Source of the DNA: Corynebacterium coyleae
Lineage (GTDB): Bacteria; Actinomycetota; Actinomycetes; Mycobacteriales; Mycobacteriaceae
Reading direction: 5' to 3'
DNA length: 64,000 bases
Assembly: GCF_030408635.1 (NCBI RefSeq)
Contig: NZ_CP047198.1
Span: 124,001-188,000 of the forward strand
The translations under genes and the position numbers were made by a program. Positions 25,270 to 33,465 of the stretch are shown here, one piece after another (the first letter of the stretch is position 1; each line of letters starts with the position of its first letter). The notes under the pieces are model-generated. The model ran no database searches. It was given only the letters and a program-made list of their open reading frames with translations, and had not been told where the DNA came from.

Positions 25270-26541
25270 ATGTCTCTCAAGGACCTGGACGCAGCCCAGT
25301 TCAACGAACTCGCCGAGCGCACCCGCGCACAGTACGAGGAACTCAAGGCCCGAAACCTCAACCTGAACCTGACGCGCGGCAAGCCGTCCGCAGAGCAGCT
25401 CGGGTTCTCTGACGCGTTGCTGTCGCTGCCGGGGGCGGACGACTACACCGACAAGACCGGCGCTGACGTGCGCAACTACGGCAACCTCGACGGCATTGCG
25501 GACATCCGCGAGCTCTGGGCCGAGGCCCTCGGCGTCGCCCCGGAGAACGTCGTCGCGGGTGATTCCTCGAGCCTGAGCATCATGTTCGACCTCGTCTCCT
25601 TTGCCTACATCTGGGGCACCAACGATTCGCCACGCCCCTGGAAGGACGAGGAGACCGTCAAGTGGATCTGCCCGGTGCCGGGCTACGACCGCCACTTCAC
25701 CATCGTCGAGCACTTCGGCTTCGAGATGATCCAGGTGCCGATGACCCCGACCGGCCCCGACATGGACCTCGTCGAGGAACTGGTGAAGGACCCGCAGGTC
25801 AAGGGCATGTGGTCGGTGCCGATCTTCGGCAACCCCACCGGCATCACCTACTCCGCCGAGACCATCGAGCGCCTCTGCGCGATGGAGACCGCCGCGCCGG
25901 ACTTCCGCCTGATCTGGGACAACGCGTACGCGATCCACACGCTGACCGACGAGTTCCCGGACAACCCGAACGTCCTCGAGATCTCCGCGAAGCACGGCAA
26001 CCCGAACCGCTTCTGGTACATGTCGTCCACCTCCAAGATCACGCACGCTGGCTCGGGCGTGGCGTTCTTTGCCTCCTCCAAGGAGAACCTGGACTGGTAC
26101 AACAGCCACGCCGGTGTGCGCGGCATCGGGCCGAACAAGGTCAACCAGTTGGCACACGCTCGCTTCTTTGGCGATGTCGACGGCCTGCGCGCCCACATGC
26201 TCAAGCACTCCGGTTCGCTCGCCCCGAAGTTCGAGGCTGTCATCGGCATCCTCAAGGAGCGCCTCGGCGAGTACAACGTCGCCGAGTGGACCGAGCCGAC
26301 CGGCGGCTACTTCATCTCCCTGGACGTCAAGGACGGCTCCGCCAAGCGCGTCTGGGAACTGGCCAAGGAGGCCGGCATCACCCTGACCAAGGCCGGCGCA
26401 TCCTTCCCGGGCGGCATCGACGAAAACGACGAGAACATCCGCCTCGCACCGTCCCTGCCGCCGCTCGACGAGGTCCGCACCGCCATGGACGGCGTTGCCA
26501 CCTGCGTGCTGCTCGCATGCATCGAGGCGCATGAAAACTGA
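25270..26541 (+). CDS. aspT: Aspartate aminotransferase, MocR-like subgroup
   Basis: A 423-residue PLP enzyme that interconverts aspartate/2-oxoglutarate and oxaloacetate/glutamate, supplying the aspartate that feeds lysC-asd further down. The PLP lysine lies in SSTSKITHAGSG. IFGNPTG and DNAYAIH give the typical cofactor contacts. The sequence type matches the distinct Asp aminotransferase found next to dnaX in C. glutamicum rather than the common AspC. The second of two adjacent ATGs (25270) has GGAG 5 nt upstream and is preferred. Confidence 0.9.
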   Translation: MSLKDLDAAQFNELAERTRAQYEELKARNLNLNLTRGKPSAEQLGFSDALLSLPGADDYTDKTGADVRNYGNLDGIADIRELWAEALGVAPENVVAGDSSSLSIMFDLVSFAYIWGTNDSPRPWKDEETVKWICPVPGYDRHFTIVEHFGFEMIQVPMTPTGPDMDLVEELVKDPQVKGMWSVPIFGNPTGITYSAETIERLCAMETAAPDFRLIWDNAYAIHTLTDEFPDNPNVLEISAKHGNPNRFWYMSSTSKITHAGSGVAFFASSKENLDWYNSHAGVRGIGPNKVNQLAHARFFGDVDGLRAHMLKHSGSLAPKFEAVIGILKERLGEYNVAEWTEPTGGYFISLDVKDGSAKRVWELAKEAGITLTKAGASFPGGIDENDENIRLAPSLPPLDEVRTAMDGVATCVLLACIEAHEN

Positions 26542-27067
26542 TCAGGTCGCCGCATGGCTCGGGTCCTTCATGGACATCGAGCTCATGCTTATCGACGACG
26601 CCGCCGTCGCCCTCACCACCATCAACTCCACCCCTGCGGCCTGCACCGTCGGCTTCTCCCAAGTCGACACCGGCCTGGTCATCGACGGGGATGGGGCGAC
26701 TGATGTGCGGTGTGAGATTGTGACGGTGGGTGGGGTCGTCGATAAGCAATTGCCCGGGCGCGCCGTCGTTGCCGCAGCCCGTGCCATTGAGCGCCTCGGC
26801 ATCCCCGCACAACCCGGCATGCTGCTCGAAGGCGCCCTCGACGAGCTCGGCACCACCGCACGCCACGGCTGGCTGCGCGAACCCGAACTCTTCGACCGCG
26901 GCACACCGCTATACCGCGAACCCGACAGGCTCACCCTGCTGCTCGAACTCGTCGCCCTCACCGACGACGAATACGCCATCGCCCGCAACCAAGGCCTCGA
27001 CGTCCTAACCCGCAGGCTACGACGCCGCGGCACCAACACCACCGAATGGAATCGCGAGGCCGAGTAA
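26531..27067 (+). CDS. Conserved hypothetical protein between aspT and dnaX
   Basis: A 178-residue soluble, acidic protein that I cannot assign. It alternates beta strands and helices, with CTVGFSQVDTGLVIDG near residue 35 and a Pro-containing region (GIPAQPGMLLEGAL) in the middle, and ends in an Arg-rich segment (LTRRLRRRGTNTT). Its ATG overlaps the aspT stop, so it is translated together with aspT. Its TAA stop forms part of the presumed -10 box of dnaX. No signal peptide or membrane segment. Confidence 0.75.
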   Translation: MKTDQVAAWLGSFMDIELMLIDDAAVALTTINSTPAACTVGFSQVDTGLVIDGDGATDVRCEIVTVGGVVDKQLPGRAVVAAARAIERLGIPAQPGMLLEGALDELGTTARHGWLREPELFDRGTPLYREPDRLTLLLELVALTDDEYAIARNQGLDVLTRRLRRRGTNTTEWNREAE

Positions 27068-27070
27068 GGT
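27065..27070 (+). promoter_or_regulatory. -10 box of leaderless dnaX, embedded in a stop codon
   Basis: TAAGGT lies exactly 7 nt before the GTG of dnaX. Its first three bases are the TAA stop of the preceding gene. Confidence 0.55.
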
Positions 27071-27077
27071 AGCCCGC

Positions 27078-29174
27078 GTGGCTCTGTACAGGAAATACCG
27101 CCCCGCAACATTCGGCGAAGTCGTCGGGCAAGAACAAGTAACCCGGCCGTTGTCCACCGCGCTGGACAACAACCGCATCTCGCACGCCTACCTGTTCTCC
27201 GGCCCACGAGGCTGCGGCAAAACATCATCCGCCCGCATCCTCGCACGCTCACTCAACTGCGCCGAAGGACCAACCTCCACCCCCTGCGGCGTATGCCCCT
27301 CCTGCATCTCCCTCGCCCCCGGCGGCAACGGAAACCTCGACGTCATGGAAATCGACGCAGCCTCCCACGGCGGCGTCGAAGACATGCGCGACCTGCGCGA
27401 ACGCGCCCTGTACGCACCCAGCGACTCACGCTACCGCGTCTTCATCATCGACGAAGCCCACATGATCTCCAAAGAGGGCAACAACGCGCTGCTCAAAATC
27501 GTCGAAGAACCACCCGCCCACCTCATCTTCATCTTCGCCACCACCGAACCCGAAAAGATGCTGGGCACCATCCGCTCGCGCACCCACAACTACCCATTCC
27601 GCCTCCTCGCACCCCAAGCCATGCGTTCCCTTCTCGAGCGCATCGTTGCCGACGAAGGCGTCACCGTCGACGAAAACGTCTACCCCCTGGTCATCCGCGC
27701 CGGCGGCGGCTCCCCGCGCGACACCCTGTCCATCCTCGACCAACTCCTCGCCGGCGCCGGACCCGACGGCCTGATCTACGACCTCGCCCTGCCACTGTTG
27801 GGCGTCACGGACCTCACACTTCTCGACGCCGCCGTCAACGCCATCGCATCTGGCGACGGCTCCGCCATGTTCCACACCATCGACGAAGTCATCGAATCCG
27901 GCCACGAACCCCGCCGCTTCGCCCTCGACCTCCTCGACCGCATGCGCGACCTCCTCCTGATCCGCACCGTCCCCGACGCATTCGGGCAAGGGCTTGTCGA
28001 CGCCCCCACCGACCGCTCCGAAATCCTCAAACACCAAGCCGAACTCTTCACCCCCGCCCATCTGTCCGCCCTGGCCACCGAAGTCAACGACCGACTCCCA
28101 GACCTCGCCGGCGCCACCTCGCCCCGCCTGCTCCTCGAAATCATGATGGCGCACCTCCTCACCGTCAGCGTTGGCGGTGGCGCGGTGGGCGCGGCCGGTG
28201 CTGGGGCTGGGGCTGTTGGCTCTGCCGGTTCTGCCGGTGGTTCTGCTGGCGCTCCTTCCGGCGCCGCTGGCGGGGGAGGCGCTGCAGCCGCCGCAGCCGC
28301 TGCAGCCGCCGCCGCAAGCTCCCGCACCGCCTCGCGCAAACCCGCGCCCGCGCCCGCACAGCCTGCGCAGCAACAGCCAACTCCCGAACCGCAAGCCGCG
28401 GCTGCTCAACCGGCACCCGAGCAGCGAGCGCAGCAGACGCCGCCGCCCGAACCACAGCAGCCTGCGTCGGAACCGCCGCACGAACCCGCGCCGCAACCGG
28501 AACCGCAGCGTGAACCCGAACCTGCCCAACCCGCGTCGCAGCAACCCGCGCCACAACCGGACACGGACGACCTATACCAGCGCATCGAACGCGACTGGAC
28601 CCGCCTGCGCCAATCCGTCGGCGCACGCAACCAGGTCGCCGAAATCATGCTGACGGAGGCGAAACCGCTCGGCTTCGACAACGACACCCTCGTCGTCGGC
28701 CATCACACCGGGGCGCTCGCCGACCGCATCAACGCCGAACGCAACAACGCAGACATCGTCGCAGTGTTCACCGAGAAGCTCGGGACGCCGATCAAGGTCC
28801 GTTGCGTGGTCGGCACCAACCCCGACGCCGCCCACGTCAAGCGGCCAGAACCGAGGGAGGTGTGGAATCCGGGGGAGGGGTCGTCGTCAAGCGAAAAGCC
28901 CGAAGACCCTGCCCCCGCCAACAGTTGGCAAGCCGCAGTCGCCGCAGCCAGCCAAAAAGCCGCCGAACGCGCCAAACGCGAACGCGACGACATCCCACCA
29001 CCACCCGAACCGGCCGAACCCTTCGAAGAAGCCGAACCCGAATACACACGCGAAGACGAAGAACGCGACATGGCCCAAGAAGCACGCGACGGAGAACGAA
29101 CAGCAGACCGCCGCGACGCCACCGAAGTCGCCATGGACCTCCTCGCCGCCGAACTCGGAGCCAAACCCCTCTAA
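27078..29174 (+). CDS. dnaX: DNA polymerase III subunit gamma/tau
   Basis: A 698-residue clamp-loader ATPase that loads the sliding clamp and tethers polymerase cores. Walker A is GPRGCGKTSSAR, Walker B is the IIDEAH motif, and the four-cysteine zinc module (CAEG...CGVCPSC) follows. The SRC-like sensor region appears as RSRTHNYPF. Between the clamp-loader domains and the tau-type end is a long Gly/Ala, then Pro/Gln/Glu low-complexity linker (28165-28575) with twelve consecutive alanines. No A-rich slippery heptamer of the E. coli type is seen. The GTG start is leaderless by promoter spacing. Confidence 0.95.
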   Translation: MALYRKYRPATFGEVVGQEQVTRPLSTALDNNRISHAYLFSGPRGCGKTSSARILARSLNCAEGPTSTPCGVCPSCISLAPGGNGNLDVMEIDAASHGGVEDMRDLRERALYAPSDSRYRVFIIDEAHMISKEGNNALLKIVEEPPAHLIFIFATTEPEKMLGTIRSRTHNYPFRLLAPQAMRSLLERIVADEGVTVDENVYPLVIRAGGGSPRDTLSILDQLLAGAGPDGLIYDLALPLLGVTDLTLLDAAVNAIASGDGSAMFHTIDEVIESGHEPRRFALDLLDRMRDLLLIRTVPDAFGQGLVDAPTDRSEILKHQAELFTPAHLSALATEVNDRLPDLAGATSPRLLLEIMMAHLLTVSVGGGAVGAAGAGAGAVGSAGSAGGSAGAPSGAAGGGGAAAAAAAAAAAASSRTASRKPAPAPAQPAQQQPTPEPQAAAAQPAPEQRAQQTPPPEPQQPASEPPHEPAPQPEPQREPEPAQPASQQPAPQPDTDDLYQRIERDWTRLRQSVGARNQVAEIMLTEAKPLGFDNDTLVVGHHTGALADRINAERNNADIVAVFTEKLGTPIKVRCVVGTNPDAAHVKRPEPREVWNPGEGSSSSEKPEDPAPANSWQAAVAAASQKAAERAKRERDDIPPPPEPAEPFEEAEPEYTREDEERDMAQEARDGERTADRRDATEVAMDLLAAELGAKPL
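28165..28575 (+). repeat. Gly/Ala and Pro/Gln low-complexity linker in dnaX
   Basis: GGTGCTGGGGCTGG-type sequence passes into GCAGCCGC repeats encoding twelve alanines, then Pro/Gln/Glu repeats. The near-repeats are prone to slippage; linker length probably varies between strains. Confidence 0.7.
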
Positions 29175-29227
29175 GCGACGCGTACAATGGCCCACGGAGC
29201 TTTACCAACAAACGAAAGGTTGCAACC

Positions 29228-29602
29228 ATGACCCAGCCACAGGACATGCAGGAACTCATCCGCCAGGCCGCCGAAGTGCAGGCCGCACTCCAGCAGGCAC
29301 AGATGGAACTGCTGCAGACCGAGGTCACCGGCACCGCAGGCGGCGGCCTCGTTGCCGTCACCATGACCGGCGGCGCCGAAATCACCGACCTGACCATCAA
29401 GCCGGAAGCCGTTGACCCGGAGGACGTCGAGACGCTGCAGGACCTCATCCTCGCCGCATACCGCGACGCCCATGACCAGGCCGGCAAGCTCGCCGAAGAG
29501 AAGATCGCCCCGCTGACCGGCGGCGCAATGGGTGGCGGCGCACCGCAGGGTGGCGCCCCGCAGGCAGGCCCGGGCGAGATCCCGTTCGGCGGCATCGTCT
29601 AA
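29228..29602 (+). CDS. YbaB/EbfC family nucleoid-associated protein
   Basis: A 124-residue protein of the YbaB family, a dimeric DNA-binding protein coded between dnaX and recR in most bacteria. The pattern is an N-terminal helix ([19 protein letters not shown]), then the beta sheet [26 protein letters not shown], then a helix and a flexible Gly/Gln/Pro tail. The ATG at 29228 has GAAAGG upstream. Cotranscribed with dnaX and recR. Confidence 0.93.
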   Translation: MTQPQDMQELIRQAAEVQAALQQAQMELLQTEVTGTAGGGLVAVTMTGGAEITDLTIKPEAVDPEDVETLQDLILAAYRDAHDQAGKLAEEKIAPLTGGAMGGGAPQGGAPQAGPGEIPFGGIV

Positions 29603-29669
29603 CCTGTCGCTTCCCGCGTCCGGCCGGCTTGGTCGGGCGCGTTTTTCATGCCACGAAAGGAACCCCCGC

Positions 29670-30296
29670 GTGTTTGAAGGACCGCTGCAAGACCTTATCG
29701 ACGAATTCTCGCGCCTCCCCGGCATCGGCCCCAAATCCGCGCAACGTATCGCGTTTCATTTGCTGAAGACGGAGCCGGAGGACATCGATAGGCTGCGCAC
29801 CGCCCTAGCCGCCGTGCGCGACGGGGTGACGTTTTGTCGCATCTGCAACAACGTCTCGCGCGAGGAAGTGTGCCGCATCTGTGCCGATTCGAGCCGCGAC
29901 AAGACGCTGGTGTGCGTGGTGGAGGACGCGAAGGACATCCAGGTCATTGAGCGCACGGGGGAGTATTCGGGCCGCTATCACGTGTTGGGCGGGTCGTTGG
30001 ATCCGTTGGCGAATGTCGGCCCGAAGGATCTGGCCATCGCGCCGTTGTTGCAGCGCATTGGCGGTGTGCTTGACGACGTCGACGGCGCCGACAACCCCGA
30101 CGTCACCGAAGTCATCTTGGCTACCGACCCTGATACGGAGGGGGAGGCGACGGCGTCGTATTTGGCGCGTCTGTTGAAGGACTTCCCGTCGCTGACGGTG
30201 TCGCGCTTGGCGTCGGGTATGCCGCTTGGCGGGGACTTGGAGTTTGTCGACGAGCTGACACTCTCCCGCGCGTTAACCGGGCGCCTCAAGCTGTGA
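29670..30296 (+). CDS. recR: Recombination protein RecR
   Basis: A 208-residue ring-forming protein that acts with RecF/RecO to load RecA at gaps. It has an N-terminal helix-hairpin-helix ([17 protein letters not shown]), a complete four-cysteine zinc finger (CRICNN...CRIC) and a Toprim domain ([20 protein letters not shown]), with the Walker-like end [18 protein letters not shown]. The GTG at 29670 follows a GAAAGG site. Unlike Tgt and MurT in this window, its zinc ligands are intact. Confidence 0.95.
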   Translation: MFEGPLQDLIDEFSRLPGIGPKSAQRIAFHLLKTEPEDIDRLRTALAAVRDGVTFCRICNNVSREEVCRICADSSRDKTLVCVVEDAKDIQVIERTGEYSGRYHVLGGSLDPLANVGPKDLAIAPLLQRIGGVLDDVDGADNPDVTEVILATDPDTEGEATASYLARLLKDFPSLTVSRLASGMPLGGDLEFVDELTLSRALTGRLKL

Positions 30297-30298
30297 TT

Positions 30299-30346
30299 TG
30301 TGGATAACTCTTTACTTTTCGACGACCCCACGCCCAGTTATCCACA
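30299..30346. promoter_or_regulatory. Pair of perfect, inverted DnaA boxes
   Basis: TGTGGATAA (30299-30307) and TTATCCACA (30338-30346) are exact matches to the consensus DnaA box in opposite orientation, extended to an 11-bp inverted repeat. They lie between the recR stop and the HNH gene promoter. No T-run follows, so a terminator role alone is unlikely. Confidence 0.65.
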
Positions 30347-30375
30347 GGCCAGGTGCATTTTCTGCGCCGGGCGTT

Positions 30376-30381
30376 TAGCGT
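30376..30381 (+). promoter_or_regulatory. -10 box of leaderless HNH gene
   Basis: TAGCGT exactly 7 nt before the ATG at 30389. Confidence 0.55.
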
Positions 30382-30388
30382 TTTGGGT

Positions 30389-31459
30389 ATGAATTCGTTC
30401 GAGGTGTTAGTGCAGGCGATGTCGGCCGCAGCGTTAGAGACGCTGGCTGACTTCGACCTTGATGTTGCACTCGCCTCGGGCTTCGCACCGGACCGGGCGC
30501 GGGCGTGGTCGCGGCTGCGGGATGTGTATTTCGGTCGCACCAAGTTCACGCGCAAACAAAAGACAGCCAGTTCTTTAGCGCGAGGTTTCTCCCTCGACGA
30601 GCTGGCGCTGATCGAGCGTCGCATCGCACCGGTCAAGGATGCCTCCCAGCGGTGGGCGCTGCGCCTTGCCTTACTTGAGGTCGAAGGTGGCTACCGGGCG
30701 ATTGAGGCTGCGGCCCGCACGTTGGTGCCGGCAGATGAGAAGCCTGCGGTGGATGCGGCGAAGTTCGGTCCGTCGCGAAACGGCAAACGCACCCTGCACC
30801 TAACCTATGACGAGCGGGAGATCTCCGACATGGAACACGCTGGGCGTCTCGGGATTGATCAGGATCGTCCGGCTGCACCCCAGATTGCCGAGAATTTGAT
30901 TGGGATCTTCTTCGGCGAGGGCAAAGTCGCTACCGCAGCACCTCGCCCGACGGTGTTGGTGCCGCTGCCGGACTACCTGCGCATCCTGGACGGCTCGGGC
31001 GACGACGTCATCCTTGCTATGACCGATGGCACGACGATGACGGGTGCGGAGTTTCTCGCCGCCCAGTTCGGTGATGCGCTTGAGGTGGCGGCGTTTCACC
31101 CGCAGGCCGGTGCGGTGAATCTGTATCGCACGCAGCGTTTGGCGAATCAGAAGCAGCGCGATCTGGCCAAGTTGGTCTCGCCGGTGTGTGCGTTTCCTGG
31201 CTGTCGTCACGGAGCAGACAACTGCGAGTTACACCATGTGGAGGCGTGGCGGCATGGTGGGGAGACCAATATTGGCAACCTGGCGCCGCTATGCAGGTAT
31301 CACAACCGGGTCAATGATGATGACCCGTGGCGTAAGAAACGCGGCCGGATCGTCATGGTGCGGGGTGCCCCAGTATGGATTTCGCCCCGCGGGTATCCGG
31401 TGAAAAACACCAACCGCGGGGCAATGAACCAACTATTTGGCGAGGCGTTCCCGACGTAG
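30389..31459 (+). CDS. HNH endonuclease, DUF222/13E12-type
   Basis: A 356-residue protein with the actinobacterial DUF222-like helical N-terminal region (about 1-230) and a C-terminal HNH motif: CAFPGCRHGADNCELHHVEAWRHGG and NLAPLCRYHN, giving the HH metal-binding pair, an Asn and the closing His. These multicopy nucleases are widespread in actinobacteria, and their biological role is not established. Its 3' end overlaps the convergent gatD by 27 bp. Confidence 0.87.
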   Translation: MNSFEVLVQAMSAAALETLADFDLDVALASGFAPDRARAWSRLRDVYFGRTKFTRKQKTASSLARGFSLDELALIERRIAPVKDASQRWALRLALLEVEGGYRAIEAAARTLVPADEKPAVDAAKFGPSRNGKRTLHLTYDEREISDMEHAGRLGIDQDRPAAPQIAENLIGIFFGEGKVATAAPRPTVLVPLPDYLRILDGSGDDVILAMTDGTTMTGAEFLAAQFGDALEVAAFHPQAGAVNLYRTQRLANQKQRDLAKLVSPVCAFPGCRHGADNCELHHVEAWRHGGETNIGNLAPLCRYHNRVNDDDPWRKKRGRIVMVRGAPVWISPRGYPVKNTNRGAMNQLFGEAFPT

Positions 31460-32173
31460 TTGGGCAACATCCTCGAGATCAAGCGGAGCCAACTCCGCAA
31501 GCGGCACGTCCAGTGCGCGTGCAATGAGCACATCCGCCAACTGCGGGTTCCGCGCGAGCGCCGGACCGTGCATGTACGTGGCGATCACGCTGCCCTGCAC
31601 CACGCCGTCAACCAACTCTTCGTCGGTGGAGCCTGCGACACCGACGCCATTACCGACGCCGCGCGTCACCACACCCAGCGCTTCCGCCTCAGGCCCGAGC
31701 ACGGTCGCGCCCATGTGGTTCTCAAAGCCGGTCAGCGACTCGGTCAGTTCGGCGGTGATGCCGGCACGTGTCGGCTCGGACAGGAGTTCGCCCGTCGCAC
31801 GGGTCTTCAACGGGGACGTGGTGATGTCCAACAGACCCACGCCCTCAACCTCCTCGCCGTGCGCACGGAACGTATGCCCCAACACCTGCAGGCCGGCGCA
31901 CACCGCGAAGACCGGTCGCCCATCCGCGGCAGCCGCCTGCAGCCCCGGCGAGGCGCTCAAACGGGTAGCAGCGATTAACTGGGCGGCGTCCTCGCCACCG
32001 CCAAGGGTGTAGATGTCGCAGGTGGCGGGGATGTCGTCGTTAAGCAAGAAGCGCTCGATGTGCGCATCGAAACCACGCAAACGCGCACGCTCACGCAACA
32101 CCAACGCATTGCCATCATCGCCGTAGGTGCCCAACACGTCGGGCAACACAAGACCAATGGTGAGTTTAGGCAC
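31433..32173 (-). CDS. gatD: Glutamine amidotransferase subunit of lipid II isoglutaminyl synthase
   Basis: A 246-residue class I-type glutaminase that supplies ammonia to MurT, amidating D-glutamate of lipid II to D-isoglutamine. The nucleophile is C92 in FAVCAGLQVLG, and the partner histidine lies in ATYMHGPALARNP. CobQ-like features are visible. The GTG start is preceded by an AGGAGG site located inside murT and overlaps the murT stop by 8 nt, as expected for subunits made in equal amounts. Confidence 0.92.
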   Translation of the reverse strand: MPKLTIGLVLPDVLGTYGDDGNALVLRERARLRGFDAHIERFLLNDDIPATCDIYTLGGGEDAAQLIAATRLSASPGLQAAAADGRPVFAVCAGLQVLGHTFRAHGEEVEGVGLLDITTSPLKTRATGELLSEPTRAGITAELTESLTGFENHMGATVLGPEAEALGVVTRGVGNGVGVAGSTDEELVDGVVQGSVIATYMHGPALARNPQLADVLIARALDVPLAELAPLDLEDVAQLRRERLAK

Positions 32174-33452
32174 GGTAATCCTCCTGCTTCGACAGCGCGC
32201 GGCGCAGATTCAGCAACGCCGTGTAGTTGGCCAACACCTCCACGCGACCCGGAGGGCAGGCGCGAATCGCCTCCACGGGGTCGGGGATGCGCTCGTGGTC
32301 AATGCCGCCATACGTCAGGCGCACCGCAAGGTCGGTGGCGCGCTCGCCCGAGGCGATGACGTGGGTGTCGCCGAAATCCTCAAACTTGACGTCCCACAGC
32401 CACGAGACGTCCTCGCCGTCGCCCTGCTTGGCGTTGACGGCGATGACCACGCCGTCGGCGTCACGGTCCACCATGGACAGCGCCTCCTGCCAGCCGGCGG
32501 GATTCTTGGCCAGCAGCAGGTGGATGTCGTGTTCGCCGAGGTGGACGGTGGTGTAGCGACCGGCGACGTTGTCCACTTCGCTGGCGGCGCGCACCGCATC
32601 GTCGAGCGGCACCCCGAAGGCTTCGACGGCACACGCGATGGCTTGGGCAGCGTTGCCCCGGTTCGCACGTCCGGGCAGTTTCAGGTCGAGTACCGCTGCG
32701 CCTTGCGGGGTTTGCAGGGCGTTGTCGGTGACGGTGTACTGCGGGGTGGGGCGGCGGAATTCGCGGCCGTCGGGGAGGGGTTCGACGGCGTACCAGTCAG
32801 TTTCTTCGTCGTGCGTGACGGAGGAACGCACGACGTGCCCGCCGGAGCGTGGGTTGGTCACGGAGTCGCCGAGCCAGCCGGCGCCCGCTGCGACCCAGAT
32901 GACGTTGGGGTGGTCGTAGGCGATCGAGGAGATGAGCACGTCGTCACAATTAGCGACGACTACCGCCTCCGGATGCGCCATCACCGCCGCACGTAGCGCG
33001 CGTTCGATGGAGTTGATCTCCCCGACGCGGTCTAACTGGTCGCGCGTGAGGTTCAGCAGGACGAACGCTTTCGGCTGCAGACGCTCGGCAACTTTGGGGA
33101 CGTGCAGTTCGTCGCACTCGAGCACGATGGCCTCCGCGTCCTTGCCGGCGAGCAAAGCGGAGATGATGCCGGCGTCCATGTTGTCGCCGCCGTCGTTGGT
33201 GGCCACGGTGTGCTTTGTGCGCACGGCGCCGGCGAGCATGCGGGTGGTGGTGGATTTGCCGTTGGTGCCGGTGACCAGCACGGTGGGGCGGCCGCGGCCG
33301 AGGGTGGCCATGATGTTTGGGTCGATCGCGCCTGCGACGAGGCCGCCGATCATGCCGCCGGCGCCGCGTCCGGTGGCGCGGGAGGCTGCGGTGGCGAGGT
33401 TGGCTGCGGTCGTCGCTAGGCGTGCCCGGGCTCGGGAGATGGGTCCTTGCAT
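32166..33452 (-). CDS. murT: Mur ligase-like subunit MurT without zinc-ribbon cysteines
   Basis: A 428-residue ATP-dependent amidation subunit of lipid II isoglutaminyl synthase. The Mur-ligase P-loop is VTGTNGKSTTT, and the central domain motifs LNLTRDQLDR and AGRYTTV follow. The C-terminal domain (DUF1727) includes ANYTALLNLR. In MurT of S. aureus a four-cysteine zinc ribbon sits in the central domain. Here the aligned segments read NPRS (about 200-203) and PDGR (about 227-230), so the ligands are gone. The ATG at 33452 is chosen over GTG 33458 because the -10-like TAGCCT is exactly 7 nt upstream. Confidence 0.9.
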   Translation of the reverse strand: MQGPISRARARLATTAANLATAASRATGRGAGGMIGGLVAGAIDPNIMATLGRGRPTVLVTGTNGKSTTTRMLAGAVRTKHTVATNDGGDNMDAGIISALLAGKDAEAIVLECDELHVPKVAERLQPKAFVLLNLTRDQLDRVGEINSIERALRAAVMAHPEAVVVANCDDVLISSIAYDHPNVIWVAAGAGWLGDSVTNPRSGGHVVRSSVTHDEETDWYAVEPLPDGREFRRPTPQYTVTDNALQTPQGAAVLDLKLPGRANRGNAAQAIACAVEAFGVPLDDAVRAASEVDNVAGRYTTVHLGEHDIHLLLAKNPAGWQEALSMVDRDADGVVIAVNAKQGDGEDVSWLWDVKFEDFGDTHVIASGERATDLAVRLTYGGIDHERIPDPVEAIRACPPGRVEVLANYTALLNLRRALSKQEDYRA

Positions 33453-33459
33453 GCGCACA

Positions 33460-33465
33460 AGGCTA
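33460..33465 (-). promoter_or_regulatory. -10 box of leaderless murT
   Basis: TAGCCT on the minus strand, 7 nt before the ATG. It overlaps the last codons of the upstream exonuclease-like gene. Confidence 0.55.

Noticed and set aside
27426-28556. 376-codon minus-strand frame opposite dnaX
   Set aside because: Gly/Arg/Val-rich shadow of the repetitive linker and clamp-loader coding sequence.
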